From UBA1046 sp012511325 (lineage in GTDB: Bacteria; Bacillota; Clostridia; Saccharofermentanales; DTU023): a stretch of 64,000 nucleotides of DNA. The notes under the pieces are model-generated. The model saw only the letters and a list, made by a program, of their open reading frames with translations. It had not been told where the DNA came from and did no database searches. The stretch covers positions 1,364,001 to 1,428,000 of the forward strand of contig JBMNJZ010000001.1 in assembly GCA_050951925.1 (NCBI GenBank). The letters are read 5' to 3'. How positions within the stretch are numbered: position 1 is the stretch's first letter; every line of letters begins with the position of its first letter. This document shows, in pieces, positions 8,633-17,966 of the stretch. The translations under genes were made by a program, and so were the position numbers.

Positions 8633-10093
8633 TCACCAGGAATGCCGCCGCAGATAATTTTCTCTCAGATCCCACAGCTTCTGCGAAAGATCGACATAGT
8701 AGATCTGCGGGTACTCAAAGCGTTTAGATGTCTCATACAAGGTTTCCAGCTGACTGGCACAATAGGCACGAATTTCTTCAACCCCTCGACGCCCGCATAT
8801 GAGCACACCCTGTTTGAAAATAGGTTCTAATAGTTTTTTAGCAATGAAATTATCCAGAGTCTTCCGTTTCCAGGTATGCTGCGGATCAAATATTTCATAT
8901 GGTTCATTCTCGGCGATCGCTTCACCCTCCAAAGTGATCAAGTCAGCCAGCGCTTTACCGGTTTCGCGATCATAGAAACGCCATAGCTCTTTGCATCCGG
9001 GATTGGTGACTTTTTCCGGATTATCAGAGATCTTCATGCGAGGCTCAAGTTCCTGTCCGGCCTCTCCAATCGCACTCAATTTATAGACACCGCCAAATAC
9101 CGGCTCTGATTTGGAGGTTATCAGACGTTCTCCAACTCCGAAGGAATCAACACGGGCACCCTGATGGATCAAATCGCGGATCAAGTATTCATCCATTGAA
9201 TTCGAGACAGTTATCTTACAGTCATCCAGACCGGCAGCATCCAGCATTTTTCGTGCCTCAACTGTCATATAGGTCAGATCGCCGGAGTCAATCCTGATAC
9301 CTATGAGACGTTTGCCCATCGGTTCCAGAACTTCTTTGGCGGTGCGAATTGCATTGGGCACACCGCTTTTAAGAGTATTGTAGGTATCTACCAACAATAG
9401 ACAGTTGTCAGGGAAAGCCAGCGCATAGGCCTTAAAAGCCTCAAATTCATTTTCAAAGGCCTGTACCCAGCTGTGAGCCATGGTACCCAGACTGGGAATA
9501 CCGAACTGCTGTCCGGCAATAGTGCATGAAGTTCCGGCAACACCGGCAATATAAGCTGCTCTGGCTCCCAGCACGGAAGCATCGTAGCCCTGTGCTCTTC
9601 TGGCACCGAATTCCAATACCGGTCTCCCGGCCGCAGCCCGAACTATCCTGGAAGCCTTCGTTGCAATCAGGCTCTGATGGTTAATTGTAACCAGCAACAT
9701 TGTCTCTATCATCTGCGCCTGCATAATCGGGCCTCGAACTTTAACTATAGGTTCATTGGGGAAAATCGGCATTCCCTCCGGAACGCACCAGACATCGCAG
9801 GAAAACTTAAAGTTGCGCAGATAATGCAAAAACTCCTGGCAAAAAATGCCCTGATCGTCCAAATACTCAATATCGGAATCAGTAAAATGCAGATCGGACA
9901 AATAGTCAATCATCTGCTCTACACCCGCCATAATGGCAAAGCCGCCCGAATCGGGAATGCCACGGAAATAAAGATCAAAACAGGCAATCTTGTCCTTCAT
10001 TCCGTGCAACAAATATCCGTTGGCCATTGTGAGCTCATAAAAATCAGTCAACATAGTCATATTGGTACGAAGATTCCAGTTATTATTTTTCAT
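8633..10093 (-). CDS. pncB: Nicotinate phosphoribosyltransferase
   Basis: A 486-residue enzyme that joins nicotinate to PRPP, with ATP, to give nicotinate mononucleotide in NAD salvage. I use the ATG at 10093, preceded by AGAGGAG, not the in-frame codon at 10132. The start then overlaps the end of truA by 11 bp, implying coupling. Landmarks are the N-terminal LTDFYELTMANGYL motif, the FGARRAQGYD segment typical of the Firmicute-type enzyme, and GIRIDSGDL in the phosphoribosyl-binding region. It is the last gene of the truA-pncB unit, just before the bmp promoter. Confidence 0.93.
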   Translation of the reverse strand: MKNNNWNLRTNMTMLTDFYELTMANGYLLHGMKDKIACFDLYFRGIPDSGGFAIMAGVEQMIDYLSDLHFTDSDIEYLDDQGIFCQEFLHYLRNFKFSCDVWCVPEGMPIFPNEPIVKVRGPIMQAQMIETMLLVTINHQSLIATKASRIVRAAAGRPVLEFGARRAQGYDASVLGARAAYIAGVAGTSCTIAGQQFGIPSLGTMAHSWVQAFENEFEAFKAYALAFPDNCLLLVDTYNTLKSGVPNAIRTAKEVLEPMGKRLIGIRIDSGDLTYMTVEARKMLDAAGLDDCKITVSNSMDEYLIRDLIHQGARVDSFGVGERLITSKSEPVFGGVYKLSAIGEAGQELEPRMKISDNPEKVTNPGCKELWRFYDRETGKALADLITLEGEAIAENEPYEIFDPQHTWKRKTLDNFIAKKLLEPIFKQGVLICGRRGVEEIRAYCASQLETLYETSKRFEYPQIYYVDLSQKLWDLRENYLRRHSW

Positions 10094-10910
10094 TTCCATC
10101 TCCTCTGACATAGGGCCATGAATCATTGCCAAATAGATTGTGACGATAAAATACCTTTTCTAAGACCAGTCCTGCCGCCGGCATTGTAATTCCCATCTTA
10201 GTCCGATCCTTCTGCTCAATCAGGCGCGGAATATCATCAAGGGTAATTTTTCTCTGTCCGACTGCTACTATTGTACCCATCAGTATACGCACCATATGAT
10301 ATAAAAAGCCATCCCCGGTTACAATTAATCGATATTTTGCCCCTGAAAGCTTATCAATTTCTTCCCGTGCCAACACCAGATCAAAGATCGTACGGAGCTG
10401 TCTTTTGCTGGGGCTGCCCTGATCCATCAAAGCAGAAAAATCGTGTTCTCCGATAAAATAATCCAAACTGGAAGTCATTAAACTATAATCAGGCTCTTGA
10501 GGTAACCAGGCACAAGTTCTGCGCTCAATCGCCGGTCTGGCCGGTGAGCACAATAATCTGTAGCTATAGGTCTTGCCTAAGGCTCCGTATCTGGCATTAA
10601 AACCGGCAGGCACTCCCCTACTGGCCAGGACTGAAAGACCGGGACATAATTTGCTATTTAGAGCTAGAAATATCTTTTCGTCAGGGATTGAAACCGCAGT
10701 GCTGAAATGGGAAATGTGGCGCCGTGCCGATACACCGGCATCAGTTCGACTGCAGCCGGTAATCACAATTGTTTCGCCTGTCAGTCCCAGCCAGGCGTCT
10801 TCCAGTATTTCTTGTACAGACAACGCATTATTCTGGCGTTGCCAGCCATAAAAACAGCTGCCGTCGTATTCAACAGCTAAAGCTATTTTGCGTTTCCGGC
10901 CGGATATCAT
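10083..10910 (-). CDS. truA: tRNA pseudouridine38-40 synthase TruA
   Basis: A 275-residue pseudouridine synthase acting on the anticodon arm of tRNA. The catalytic Asp is in the SRTDAGVSA motif (about D57). The RKIALAVEYDGSCFYGWQRQ opening and the C-terminal FLYHMVRILMGT motif are standard for TruA. The start overlaps the ROK gene's stop as ATGA. Linkage to the ECF genes and rplQ is common in Firmicutes, but here a sugar kinase gene is inserted between ecfT and truA. Confidence 0.95.
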   Translation of the reverse strand: MISGRKRKIALAVEYDGSCFYGWQRQNNALSVQEILEDAWLGLTGETIVITGCSRTDAGVSARRHISHFSTAVSIPDEKIFLALNSKLCPGLSVLASRGVPAGFNARYGALGKTYSYRLLCSPARPAIERRTCAWLPQEPDYSLMTSSLDYFIGEHDFSALMDQGSPSKRQLRTIFDLVLAREEIDKLSGAKYRLIVTGDGFLYHMVRILMGTIVAVGQRKITLDDIPRLIEQKDRTKMGITMPAAGLVLEKVFYRHNLFGNDSWPYVRGDGNEK

Positions 10911-11881
10911 TTTATACCTTTGTTGAAGCAGTCCATCGCATAGAGAGCGGCTCCTATAACTCCTGCCTCATTCCCCAGCTCTGCCAGAGCAAAAGCCGGA
11001 GGGGCACACTCCGGCGGCAGGTAGATCAGCTCATAAACTTTCGCAGCAACCTCAGCCAAAAAGCCTTCACCTGCCCGGCTAATGCCACCGCCCAGAACAA
11101 TTAACTCGGGCATCAATATATTGACCAAATTAGCGCAACCTTCCGCAACATTATCAGTATATTCGGCGATCACAGCGGCAGCTGTTTTGTCGCCGCAATC
11201 TCTTGCCCTAAAGGCAGTTTCTCCCGTGATCAATCCGTCTTGTTCAGCTATAAGTCTTGCGAGACCGGACTCGGGATTCTCTCTGGCAGCCTCGGCGGTA
11301 ATCCTTTTCAGAGCAGTGGCCGAAGCATAAACTTCATAGCAGCCCCGCCTGCCGCAGGTACATTTCTCGCCACCAAAGCGAATGACATGATGACCTAATT
11401 CGGATGCTGCGCCATTATATCCCTCGTACAGTGTCCCATTAAGGACAATCCCCCCGCCGATACCGGTGCCTAGTGTTATCATCAGCATAAAATTACACGC
11501 TCTGCCGGCGCCTGACCTGCTTTCAGCTAACGCCGCCAGATTGGCATCATTGCCCAGATAGACCGGCACTTCCGGCCAGCTGGCGAGACTGTCCCGCAGC
11601 GGGAAAAGATGAAAAGGCAGATTATTGGTATTCAGGATATAGCCGCGTTCATTATCGACATAGCCGGGAACACCGATACCTAAAGCCAGAATATCCTGAA
11701 CCGGAATTTGCTGATTTTTGAGCAGGGAAATAATCATACTGTCAATTTCCGCCACAATATGTTCTGCTGACTTAATAGTTGTGTGGGCACGCTCCTCGGC
11801 AGTCAGCAAATCACCGTTTTCGTCAAGCAGGCCTAGCTTCAAATTGCTTCCGCCAATATCCAGTCCGAGATAATAAAACAT
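10907..11881 (-). CDS. ROK family sugar kinase (glucokinase-like)
   Basis: A 324-residue protein. The N-terminal phosphate loop LGLDIGGSNLKLG and a DNDANLAALAE-like segment (GNDANLAALAES) mark an ASKHA kinase. The ROK zinc motif is present as H-x8-C-x-C-x4-C in GHHVIRFGGEKCTCGRRGC, followed by Glu. There is no N-terminal helix-turn-helix, so it is a kinase, not a ROK repressor. It probably phosphorylates glucose or another hexose in the cytoplasm. It lies between ecfT and truA, a place where Firmicutes normally have no kinase gene. Confidence 0.88.
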   Translation of the reverse strand: MFYYLGLDIGGSNLKLGLLDENGDLLTAEERAHTTIKSAEHIVAEIDSMIISLLKNQQIPVQDILALGIGVPGYVDNERGYILNTNNLPFHLFPLRDSLASWPEVPVYLGNDANLAALAESRSGAGRACNFMLMITLGTGIGGGIVLNGTLYEGYNGAASELGHHVIRFGGEKCTCGRRGCYEVYASATALKRITAEAARENPESGLARLIAEQDGLITGETAFRARDCGDKTAAAVIAEYTDNVAEGCANLVNILMPELIVLGGGISRAGEGFLAEVAAKVYELIYLPPECAPPAFALAELGNEAGVIGAALYAMDCFNKGIK

Positions 11882-11915
11882 AGATTAACTCCCTGTGCTA
11901 ATACAAATCATCATG

Positions 11916-12728
11916 CTAAAGGCCTGGGAAAGCATAAGGTAAAGCATATACTGTCAAAGTAGTCAGAATCATCATTACGGCAAATAGCAGATCATGACGA
12001 GAATATTTCATGACTTTCAGCCTGGTTCGATTTTTGCCGCCTCTGTAACATCTGGCCTCCATTGCGGTAGCCAGATCATCAGCACGTCGGAACGAAGAGA
12101 TAAAAAGAGGTACGAGAATACTGACAAAGCCTCGCGCACGCTTCAAAGCATTGCCCGTGTCATAATCGGCGCCGCGCGAAGACTGGGCTTTCATAATCTT
12201 CTGCATTTCGTCGAGCAGAGTCGGAATAAAGCGCAGGGCAATCGACATCATCATAGAAATTTCATGAACAGGAAAGCGCAGCCGCTTGAGCGGACCAAGC
12301 AAATTCTCAATCGCATCGGCTATTAAAATAGGTGTCGTCGTCAGTGTGATCAGAATTGAAGTCGATAAGACCAACAAGACCAACCTCACCAATATTTTAA
12401 TTGCTCTTATCAATCCGTCTTCCCTGATCACAATAAAACTGTAGGAAAAAATGATCTCGCCTTTGCCGGTAAAAAGATTGAACAGAAAAGCAAATACAAG
12501 CAAAAGAATAATCGGACGAATTGTTCTTAAGATCAATCCGATCTTCAAACGGGATAAGATCATCAAACTCAAGACTGCCAAGGCAAGGACCGACAATGAA
12601 ACAACCGACATGCTGGACAAGGTCAGGATCATTAACAAAATAGCGGATATCAGCTTGGTTCGAGGATCCAATCCGTGGAGAAATGAAGACCCGGGCACAT
12701 ATTGTCCTAATACGATTTGCTGCGCCAT
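11916..12728 (-). CDS. ecfT: Energy-coupling factor transporter transmembrane protein EcfT
   Basis: A 270-residue integral membrane protein with about five or six helices. The coupling region contains the paired Arg-Gly motifs, seen as SSRGADYD and EARCYRGG, that contact the ATPases. With the fused ATPase it forms the shared module that serves several vitamin and metal S components, such as QueT in this window. Its ATG shares one base with the stop of the ATPase gene (TAATG), implying translational coupling. Confidence 0.92.
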   Translation of the reverse strand: MAQQIVLGQYVPGSSFLHGLDPRTKLISAILLMILTLSSMSVVSLSVLALAVLSLMILSRLKIGLILRTIRPIILLLVFAFLFNLFTGKGEIIFSYSFIVIREDGLIRAIKILVRLVLLVLSTSILITLTTTPILIADAIENLLGPLKRLRFPVHEISMMMSIALRFIPTLLDEMQKIMKAQSSRGADYDTGNALKRARGFVSILVPLFISSFRRADDLATAMEARCYRGGKNRTRLKVMKYSRHDLLFAVMMILTTLTVYALPYAFPGL

Positions 12729-14596
12729 TAGACCTCTCCTCCCGCCTGATAGTTACCGTATAATTCCCATGCAGCCTCTTGCGGGTCAAAAATATCCGTT
12801 CGTATAGAAGGATCAATCTTAGACAGTTGCTCCAGGAATATCTTGGTGCGCGGCATAGCCAGCCCGGCATTTACAATAGCCTTTTCGTCTTCAAAGATCT
12901 CAGACGGAGTTCCTAGCAAATATTTGGCGCCATCTTTCAAAACCAGGATTCTGTCGCACAGGCCTGCCAGCTGATCCATATCGTGAGAAATCATCACGAT
13001 CGTCTGTCCCTTCTCCTGCAGGCGCTGAATATAATCCAGCAATTCATCCCTGCCGGCAGGATCTAAACCCGCAGTTGGCTCATCCAGAACCAGAATATCC
13101 GGCTTCATGGCCAAGATTCCGGCAATAGCTACTCTGCGCATCTGTCCGCCGGACAGATCAAAAGGTGACCGATCGAGTAAGGCCGGTTCCAAGCCTGTCA
13201 ATTCGGCAGCCTCTCTGACCCGCAGCTCAATCTCCGCCTGTGACAAACCCATCTGCTTGGGGCCAAAGGCAATATCCGCGGCTACTGTCTCCTCAAATAG
13301 CTGCTGCTCCGGATACTGAAACAATAAACCAAGGTGCTCACGCACTTTACGGATATTTTTCTTCACAGACACATCGAGCCCCATAACTTCAACCACTCCG
13401 GGCTCAGGACGAATCAAACCATTTAAATGCTGAATAAAAGTCGACTTGCCTGAGCCACTATGGCCGGCAATGCCCAAAAATTCTCCCTCGTAAATATCAA
13501 GGGAAAGATCGCTTAAGGCCTTGACACTTTGCTCCAGATCAGGATTGTAGGTGTAAGATAGCCCCCTTACCCGCACCAGAGTCTTGCGCTCAGTGAACTC
13601 TTTTAACGAAGGCGATAAGCTTCGTCCGGCTTTTTCATTCATAGTTAGCTTGGCACGCAATTGCGGCGGATCGGACAATCGGCGGCTCACCGCTTTCACT
13701 GCATCAACCAGAGAAAAAGCTTCCGCCGCTTGCAGCGGCTGATCCGTCAAACGGGCAATTTCCCCGGCAATCTCAATATGAACCGGCACATCAAGCCCCA
13801 TACTGCGAATCAATTCCGCCTGATCAAAGATATCGGATGCTGTACCGTGCAAGGCTATCTTGCCGTTATGGACGACATAGATATAATCTGACATCAGCAC
13901 TTCTTCCATATTATGGGTGATATTGATTACGGTTAGCTCGCGCTCTGCACGCAGCCTCAGAACTAAATTCATAAAGTCATTTCTGGAGGCCGGGTCAAGC
14001 ATTGCCGTAGCCTCGTCCAAGATCAGGCAGCTTGGCTCCATAGCCAGAATACCGGCAATTGCCAATTTTTGCTTCTGACCGCCGGAAAGTGTGTGAGGAG
14101 GTCTTTGTGCCAGCTCTGCCAGCCCAACTTGTTTTAAGGAAAAATCAACTCTCTGTCTCAATTCTTTTTGAGGCAGGCCTAAGTTTTCCGGGCCAAAAGC
14201 TACATCCTCCTCCAATGTCGTACCGATAATCTGATTATCGGGATTCTGGAAAACCATACCCGATCGGCACCTGATTTCCCAGATTGCTTCATCATCAGAA
14301 GGTTCACGCCCAAAAATTACAATATTACCTTCTTGAGGCAATAATAAGGCATTGATCAAATGTGCCAGAGTGGACTTGCCGGATCCATTGTGTCCCAGCA
14401 CGGCAACATGCTGACCTGCCCTAACTTCCAAATTGATATTGCTTAGAGCCTGAGTTTCCTGAGGTAGCCCCAGATCATAGGTAAAGCTGATACCTTGAAG
14501 CAGCACACCTGTCTCCATCTTTTCAATTTCACGCTCAAATATTGCTTCCAATTGCGCAGATAACTCCCAAGTATTGGATAAAGGACTGATAGCCAT
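12728..14596 (-). CDS. Fused ECF transporter ATPases (EcfA1-EcfA2 in one chain)
   Basis: A 622-residue single chain with two complete ABC domains. Domain 1 has Walker A GHNGSGKST, Q loop QNPDNQI, signature LSGGQKQKLAIAG and LILDEATAMLDP. Domain 2 has GHSGSGKST, QYPEQQLFEE, LSGGQMRRVAIAG and LVLDEPTAGLDP. The linker of about 80 residues follows a CbiO-type C-terminal region. In most Firmicutes ecfA1 and ecfA2 are separate adjacent genes (cbiO1, cbiO2) between rplQ and ecfT, which is the position here. I start at the ATG at 14596, which has GAAGGA upstream; a TTG at 14638 is in frame. No internal stop or frameshift is seen. Confidence 0.9.
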   Translation of the reverse strand: MAISPLSNTWELSAQLEAIFEREIEKMETGVLLQGISFTYDLGLPQETQALSNINLEVRAGQHVAVLGHNGSGKSTLAHLINALLLPQEGNIVIFGREPSDDEAIWEIRCRSGMVFQNPDNQIIGTTLEEDVAFGPENLGLPQKELRQRVDFSLKQVGLAELAQRPPHTLSGGQKQKLAIAGILAMEPSCLILDEATAMLDPASRNDFMNLVLRLRAERELTVINITHNMEEVLMSDYIYVVHNGKIALHGTASDIFDQAELIRSMGLDVPVHIEIAGEIARLTDQPLQAAEAFSLVDAVKAVSRRLSDPPQLRAKLTMNEKAGRSLSPSLKEFTERKTLVRVRGLSYTYNPDLEQSVKALSDLSLDIYEGEFLGIAGHSGSGKSTFIQHLNGLIRPEPGVVEVMGLDVSVKKNIRKVREHLGLLFQYPEQQLFEETVAADIAFGPKQMGLSQAEIELRVREAAELTGLEPALLDRSPFDLSGGQMRRVAIAGILAMKPDILVLDEPTAGLDPAGRDELLDYIQRLQEKGQTIVMISHDMDQLAGLCDRILVLKDGAKYLLGTPSEIFEDEKAIVNAGLAMPRTKIFLEQLSKIDPSIRTDIFDPQEAAWELYGNYQAGGEV

Positions 14597-14677
14597 TGCC
14601 GTCAGTCCTTCAAAATAGCAAAATTCTGCCGTTTTCAATTAAGATGACCACAGCGATAGGACCAGTGGCTCTACAGG

Positions 14678-15202
14678 CTAAACAAGTTCCAAGATAACCA
14701 TTTCAGCGGCATCACCGCGTCTTGGGCCAAGAGGAATAATACGCGTGTAGCCACCCTGTCTGTTTACATAGCGCTCCGCAACATCGCTGAACAAATAGTT
14801 GACAGTATTGATACGATTGCCCTCCGCTGTATGCTGTTCATTCATCATAGCGATCATTTTGCGTCTGGCAGCGAGTCTGGAAGGCTTATCTACAGAGACC
14901 GTATGCGTCTTTGTTTCACGCTCAACTACATCATATACATTGCCATGTTTGGAAGTAGCTGTCCGCAAAATCTTTCTGCCTTTACTGTCCAGTTTGGCAG
15001 CGGAGACTTTGACTTCCCTCGATGTGTAATTATCTTTTTCTTTCACGGCCAGAGTGATCAATTTCTCAGCAATTCGCTGTACTTCTTTGGCTCTGGTTTT
15101 AGTGGTTTTAATCGAGCCATTAACAATCAGACTCGTGACCTGTCCTCTAAGCATTGACATGCGAGCTCCGGTAGGACGGCCAAGTTTTCTATATCCGGGC
15201 AT
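14678..15202 (-). CDS. rplQ: 50S ribosomal protein L17 (with internal insertion)
   Basis: The N-terminal half (YRKLGRPTGARMSMLRGQVTSLI) and the C-terminal GGYTRIIPLGPRRGDAAEMVILEL are unmistakable L17. At 174 residues it is about 50 longer than the common bacterial form; the extra residues lie in the middle, roughly 60-110, and include a basic stretch. L17 sits near the exit-tunnel side of the large subunit. It is the last ribosomal gene of the alpha operon, after rpoA. Confidence 0.96.
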   Translation of the reverse strand: MPGYRKLGRPTGARMSMLRGQVTSLIVNGSIKTTKTRAKEVQRIAEKLITLAVKEKDNYTSREVKVSAAKLDSKGRKILRTATSKHGNVYDVVERETKTHTVSVDKPSRLAARRKMIAMMNEQHTAEGNRINTVNYLFSDVAERYVNRQGGYTRIIPLGPRRGDAAEMVILELV

Positions 15203-15230
15203 TTATCTATATCCTCCTCTTCGGCACTTG

Positions 15231-16187
15231 CTAGTCATCGTTATCCGCCAGTGCCAGTTCCATCTCAGCCAGTTTCAGAATCACTTCTTCCAGTGATTTT
15301 TTGCCAAGATTGCGTACTTTCATCATATCGGCCTCGGTACGGGTAATAAGATCACCAACAGTATTGATGCCGGCACGTTTCAGACAATTATAAGTTCTTA
15401 CGGAAAAATCCAAATCCTCAATCAGTGTTTCATAAATATAATTGTCACTAGTATCATCTACAACTTCATCCGCTGCAACTTCCTGAACTTCAGATCGGGT
15501 CAAGTCTTCAAACATCTGCAGGTGATTCGTCAGAATTGTCGAAGCGGCACTTAGGGCATCGTTAGCAGCAACAGTGCCATCAGTCCAGATCATCATCGTC
15601 AATTTATCGTAGTCCGTGATCTGCCCAACACGGGTATCTTCGACTTTGTAATCAACTTTTCTGACTGGATTAAAGATAGAATCAACAGGAATAACACCTA
15701 TGGGGCGATTGGAGACTTTATTTTTTTCGGCACTTGAGTAGCCTACCCCCGTTTCGATCTGCAATTCCATAAAAAGGCGACCTTTGCCGTTAAGAGTACA
15801 GAGTACCAAGTCGGGATTAACTATCTCTACTTCATCATCGCGAATAATATCACCGGCGGTCACTTCACCTGTTTTGCCTTCTTCTACATTAATATAAACA
15901 GTCTTGGGACCCTCGGTATGCATCTTAATACGAATCGCCTTCACATTGAGAATGATCTCGGTAATATCTTCCACCACTCCCGGAATTGTAGAAAACTCCT
16001 GATAGATACCATCAATACGAATCGCCGTGACCGCAGATCCTGGCAATGAGGACAACAGAACACGGCGCAAAGCATTACCCAAAGTTATGCCATAACCACG
16101 GACGAGCGGTTCAACAACAAATTTGCCGTAGGAGCCGTCTTCATTAAAATCACTATATTCAACTACCGGGTTCTTATTTTCAAACAT
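15231..16187 (-). CDS. rpoA: RNA polymerase alpha subunit
   Basis: A 318-residue alpha subunit. The N-terminal assembly domain shows YGITLGNALRRVLLSSLPGSAV, and the C-terminal DNA-contacting domain shows CLKRAGINTVGDLITRTEADM and NLGKKSLEEV. It dimerises to seed RNA polymerase assembly, and its C-terminal domain binds UP elements and activators. It lies between rpsD and rplQ, as in most Firmicutes. Confidence 0.98.
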   Translation of the reverse strand: MFENKNPVVEYSDFNEDGSYGKFVVEPLVRGYGITLGNALRRVLLSSLPGSAVTAIRIDGIYQEFSTIPGVVEDITEIILNVKAIRIKMHTEGPKTVYINVEEGKTGEVTAGDIIRDDEVEIVNPDLVLCTLNGKGRLFMELQIETGVGYSSAEKNKVSNRPIGVIPVDSIFNPVRKVDYKVEDTRVGQITDYDKLTMMIWTDGTVAANDALSAASTILTNHLQMFEDLTRSEVQEVAADEVVDDTSDNYIYETLIEDLDFSVRTYNCLKRAGINTVGDLITRTEADMMKVRNLGKKSLEEVILKLAEMELALADNDD

Positions 16188-16235
16188 TCCTGCCTCCTCA
16201 ACTACTTAAAGTCATGCAGTTTGATTCGTCAATTT

Positions 16236-16865
16236 TTACTTCGAGTAAAGCTCAACGATCAAGGTTTCTTCCACATCAACGTCGACTTCTTCGCGCGTCG
16301 GTATGCTCAAAACTGTGCCTTTCAGTGCTGAGGAATCTACACTCAGCCATCCCGGTACTGGTCTCTCGCTCATCTCCTCAAAAACCTTAAATTTGCGTGC
16401 TTTCTCAGAGACTGTGACTTCATCATTTACACTTAGAGTAGCTGAGGGAATATCAAGCTTCTTACCGTTAACTTCAATATGCCCATGTGTTACCAGTTGT
16501 CTGGCATGGGCTCTGGATTCCGCAAATCCCAATCGATAGACAATGTTATCTAAACGCAGTTCGAGCAGTGCGAGTAAATTCTCACCAGTTTTACCAGGCA
16601 TTCTCTCAGCCCGGGCATAGAAGCGGCGGAACTGAGATTCCAAAACACCATAGAAACGCTTGGTCCTTTGCTTTGCACGTAGCTGCATGCCATATTCCGA
16701 TTGTTTTCTTCTGCTCTGAGGATGCATGCCGGGAACACCTTTGCGTGCGCCGGGATGATTTCCTAAAGCACATTTTTCTTGAGAATAACACCTTTGACCC
16801 TTCAGAAATAATTTTGCACCTTCACGGCGGCAGAGTCTGCAGGTTGCATCTGTATATCTTGCCAT
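16236..16865 (-). CDS. rpsD: 30S ribosomal protein S4
   Basis: A 209-residue S4 with the N-terminal zinc-finger Cys set (CRLCRREG, then C26 and C31 in RCYSQEKC) and an S4 RNA-binding domain (RLDNIVYRLGFAESRAHARQLVTHGHIEVN). It nucleates 16S rRNA 5'-domain folding. Here it remains inside the alpha operon, where S4 classically exerts feedback, whereas Bacillus has moved it. Confidence 0.98.
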   Translation of the reverse strand: MARYTDATCRLCRREGAKLFLKGQRCYSQEKCALGNHPGARKGVPGMHPQSRRKQSEYGMQLRAKQRTKRFYGVLESQFRRFYARAERMPGKTGENLLALLELRLDNIVYRLGFAESRAHARQLVTHGHIEVNGKKLDIPSATLSVNDEVTVSEKARKFKVFEEMSERPVPGWLSVDSSALKGTVLSIPTREEVDVDVEETLIVELYSK

Positions 16866-16881
16866 GTTTTACCTTCCTTAA

Positions 16882-17286
16882 CTACACTCTTCTTCGCTTG
16901 GGTGGACGGCAGCCATTATGCGGGATCGGTGTGACATCCTTAATGGATACCACTTCAAGTCCGGCAGTCTCCAGCGCGCGAATTGCTGACTCACGCCCTG
17001 ATCCCGGACCCTTAACATAGACTTCTACTGTGCGCATTCCATGTTCCGCAGCAGCCCTGGCAGCCTGCTCCGCGGCTAATTGTGCGGCAAAGGGAGTTCC
17101 CTTCCGCGAACCGCGCATACCCTGTGAACCCGAGCTAGACCAAGATATTGCATTCCCGGCCAGATCAGTAATTGTCACAATTGTGTTGTTAAAGGAAGAA
17201 TGAATATGGGCTGCGCCACGGTCAATATTCTTGCGGTCACGACGTCTTGTCCTGGCAGCCGGCCTCTTACCTCTTGGTTTTGCCAT
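16882..17286 (-). CDS. rpsK: 30S ribosomal protein S11
   Basis: A 134-residue S11: GAAHIHSSFNNTIVTITD, then GSGRESAIRALETAGLEV and the basic C terminus CRPPKRRRV. It lies on the platform of the small subunit near the E-site mRNA. It sits between rpsM and rpsD, with short gaps and ribosome sites on both sides. Confidence 0.98.
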   Translation of the reverse strand: MAKPRGKRPAARTRRRDRKNIDRGAAHIHSSFNNTIVTITDLAGNAISWSSSGSQGMRGSRKGTPFAAQLAAEQAARAAAEHGMRTVEVYVKGPGSGRESAIRALETAGLEVVSIKDVTPIPHNGCRPPKRRRV

Positions 17287-17300
17287 TAACTATCTTCCTC

Positions 17301-17669
17301 CTATTTTTTCTTATTCGCCATAGTGCGGCGAGGACCTTTTCTGGTTCTGGCATTAGTCTTAGTTCTCTGTCCTCTAACCGGCAGGCCGCTGCGATGACGA
17401 CGCCCGCGATAGCTTCCTATTTCAGCCAATCGTTTGATATTCATGGCTGTCTCCCGGCGCAGATCGCCTTCGACTACAAAGGTACTATCGATTGTTTCAC
17501 GAATCTTTGAGACCTCTTCATCAGTCAAATCCTTCACTCGTGTATCGGGATTGATACCGCACTTTTCCAAAATAATATTTGATCTGGTGCGGCCAATGCC
17601 GAAAATATAAGTGAGCCCTATTTCAACTCGCTTTTCCTTGGGGAGATCTACCCCGGCAATACGTGCCAT
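17301..17669 (-). CDS. rpsM: 30S ribosomal protein S13
   Basis: A 122-residue S13: MARIAGVDLPKEKRVEIGLTYIFGIG at the start, SYRGRRHRSGLPVRGQRTKTNARTRKGP at the end, where the basic tail reaches the P-site tRNA. It is a head protein that bridges to L5. It is preceded by rpmJ after a 130-bp gap. Confidence 0.98.
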   Translation of the reverse strand: MARIAGVDLPKEKRVEIGLTYIFGIGRTRSNIILEKCGINPDTRVKDLTDEEVSKIRETIDSTFVVEGDLRRETAMNIKRLAEIGSYRGRRHRSGLPVRGQRTKTNARTRKGPRRTMANKKK

Positions 17670-17799
17670 TAACTTACCTCCATAATGCCTTTCAAACTAT
17701 ATATAAACACGAATGAAGGAAACAACAATCATTGCAGTTGATTGATGCAGCCGCATCCCGTTGTCGTGTTATAAGCGACAGATCAAGACTAGAGCGAAC

Positions 17800-17913
17800 T
17801 TAACCTTGTCTTTGTTTATGCTTGGGATCCTGGCAAATTACCATCACCCGGCCGCGGCGCTTAATGACGCGACATTTCTCACATATTGGTTTAACCGATG
17901 GTCTCACTTTCAT
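17800..17913 (-). CDS. rpmJ: 50S ribosomal protein L36
   Basis: A 37-codon gene found by reading the minus strand: MKVRPSVKPIC, then EKCRVIKRRGRVMVIC and QDPKHKQRQG. The zinc ligands C11, C14, C27 and H32 make it the zinc-binding (C+) form. It lies between infA and rpsM, the standard alpha-operon position, and directly downstream of an internal promoter. It is too short for most ORF cut-offs. Confidence 0.96.
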   Translation of the reverse strand: MKVRPSVKPICEKCRVIKRRGRVMVICQDPKHKQRQG

Positions 17914-17966
17914 AAACTACTATCCATCCTTTTCTACACTATAGTCAGTTTCAGACGCAATTAATA

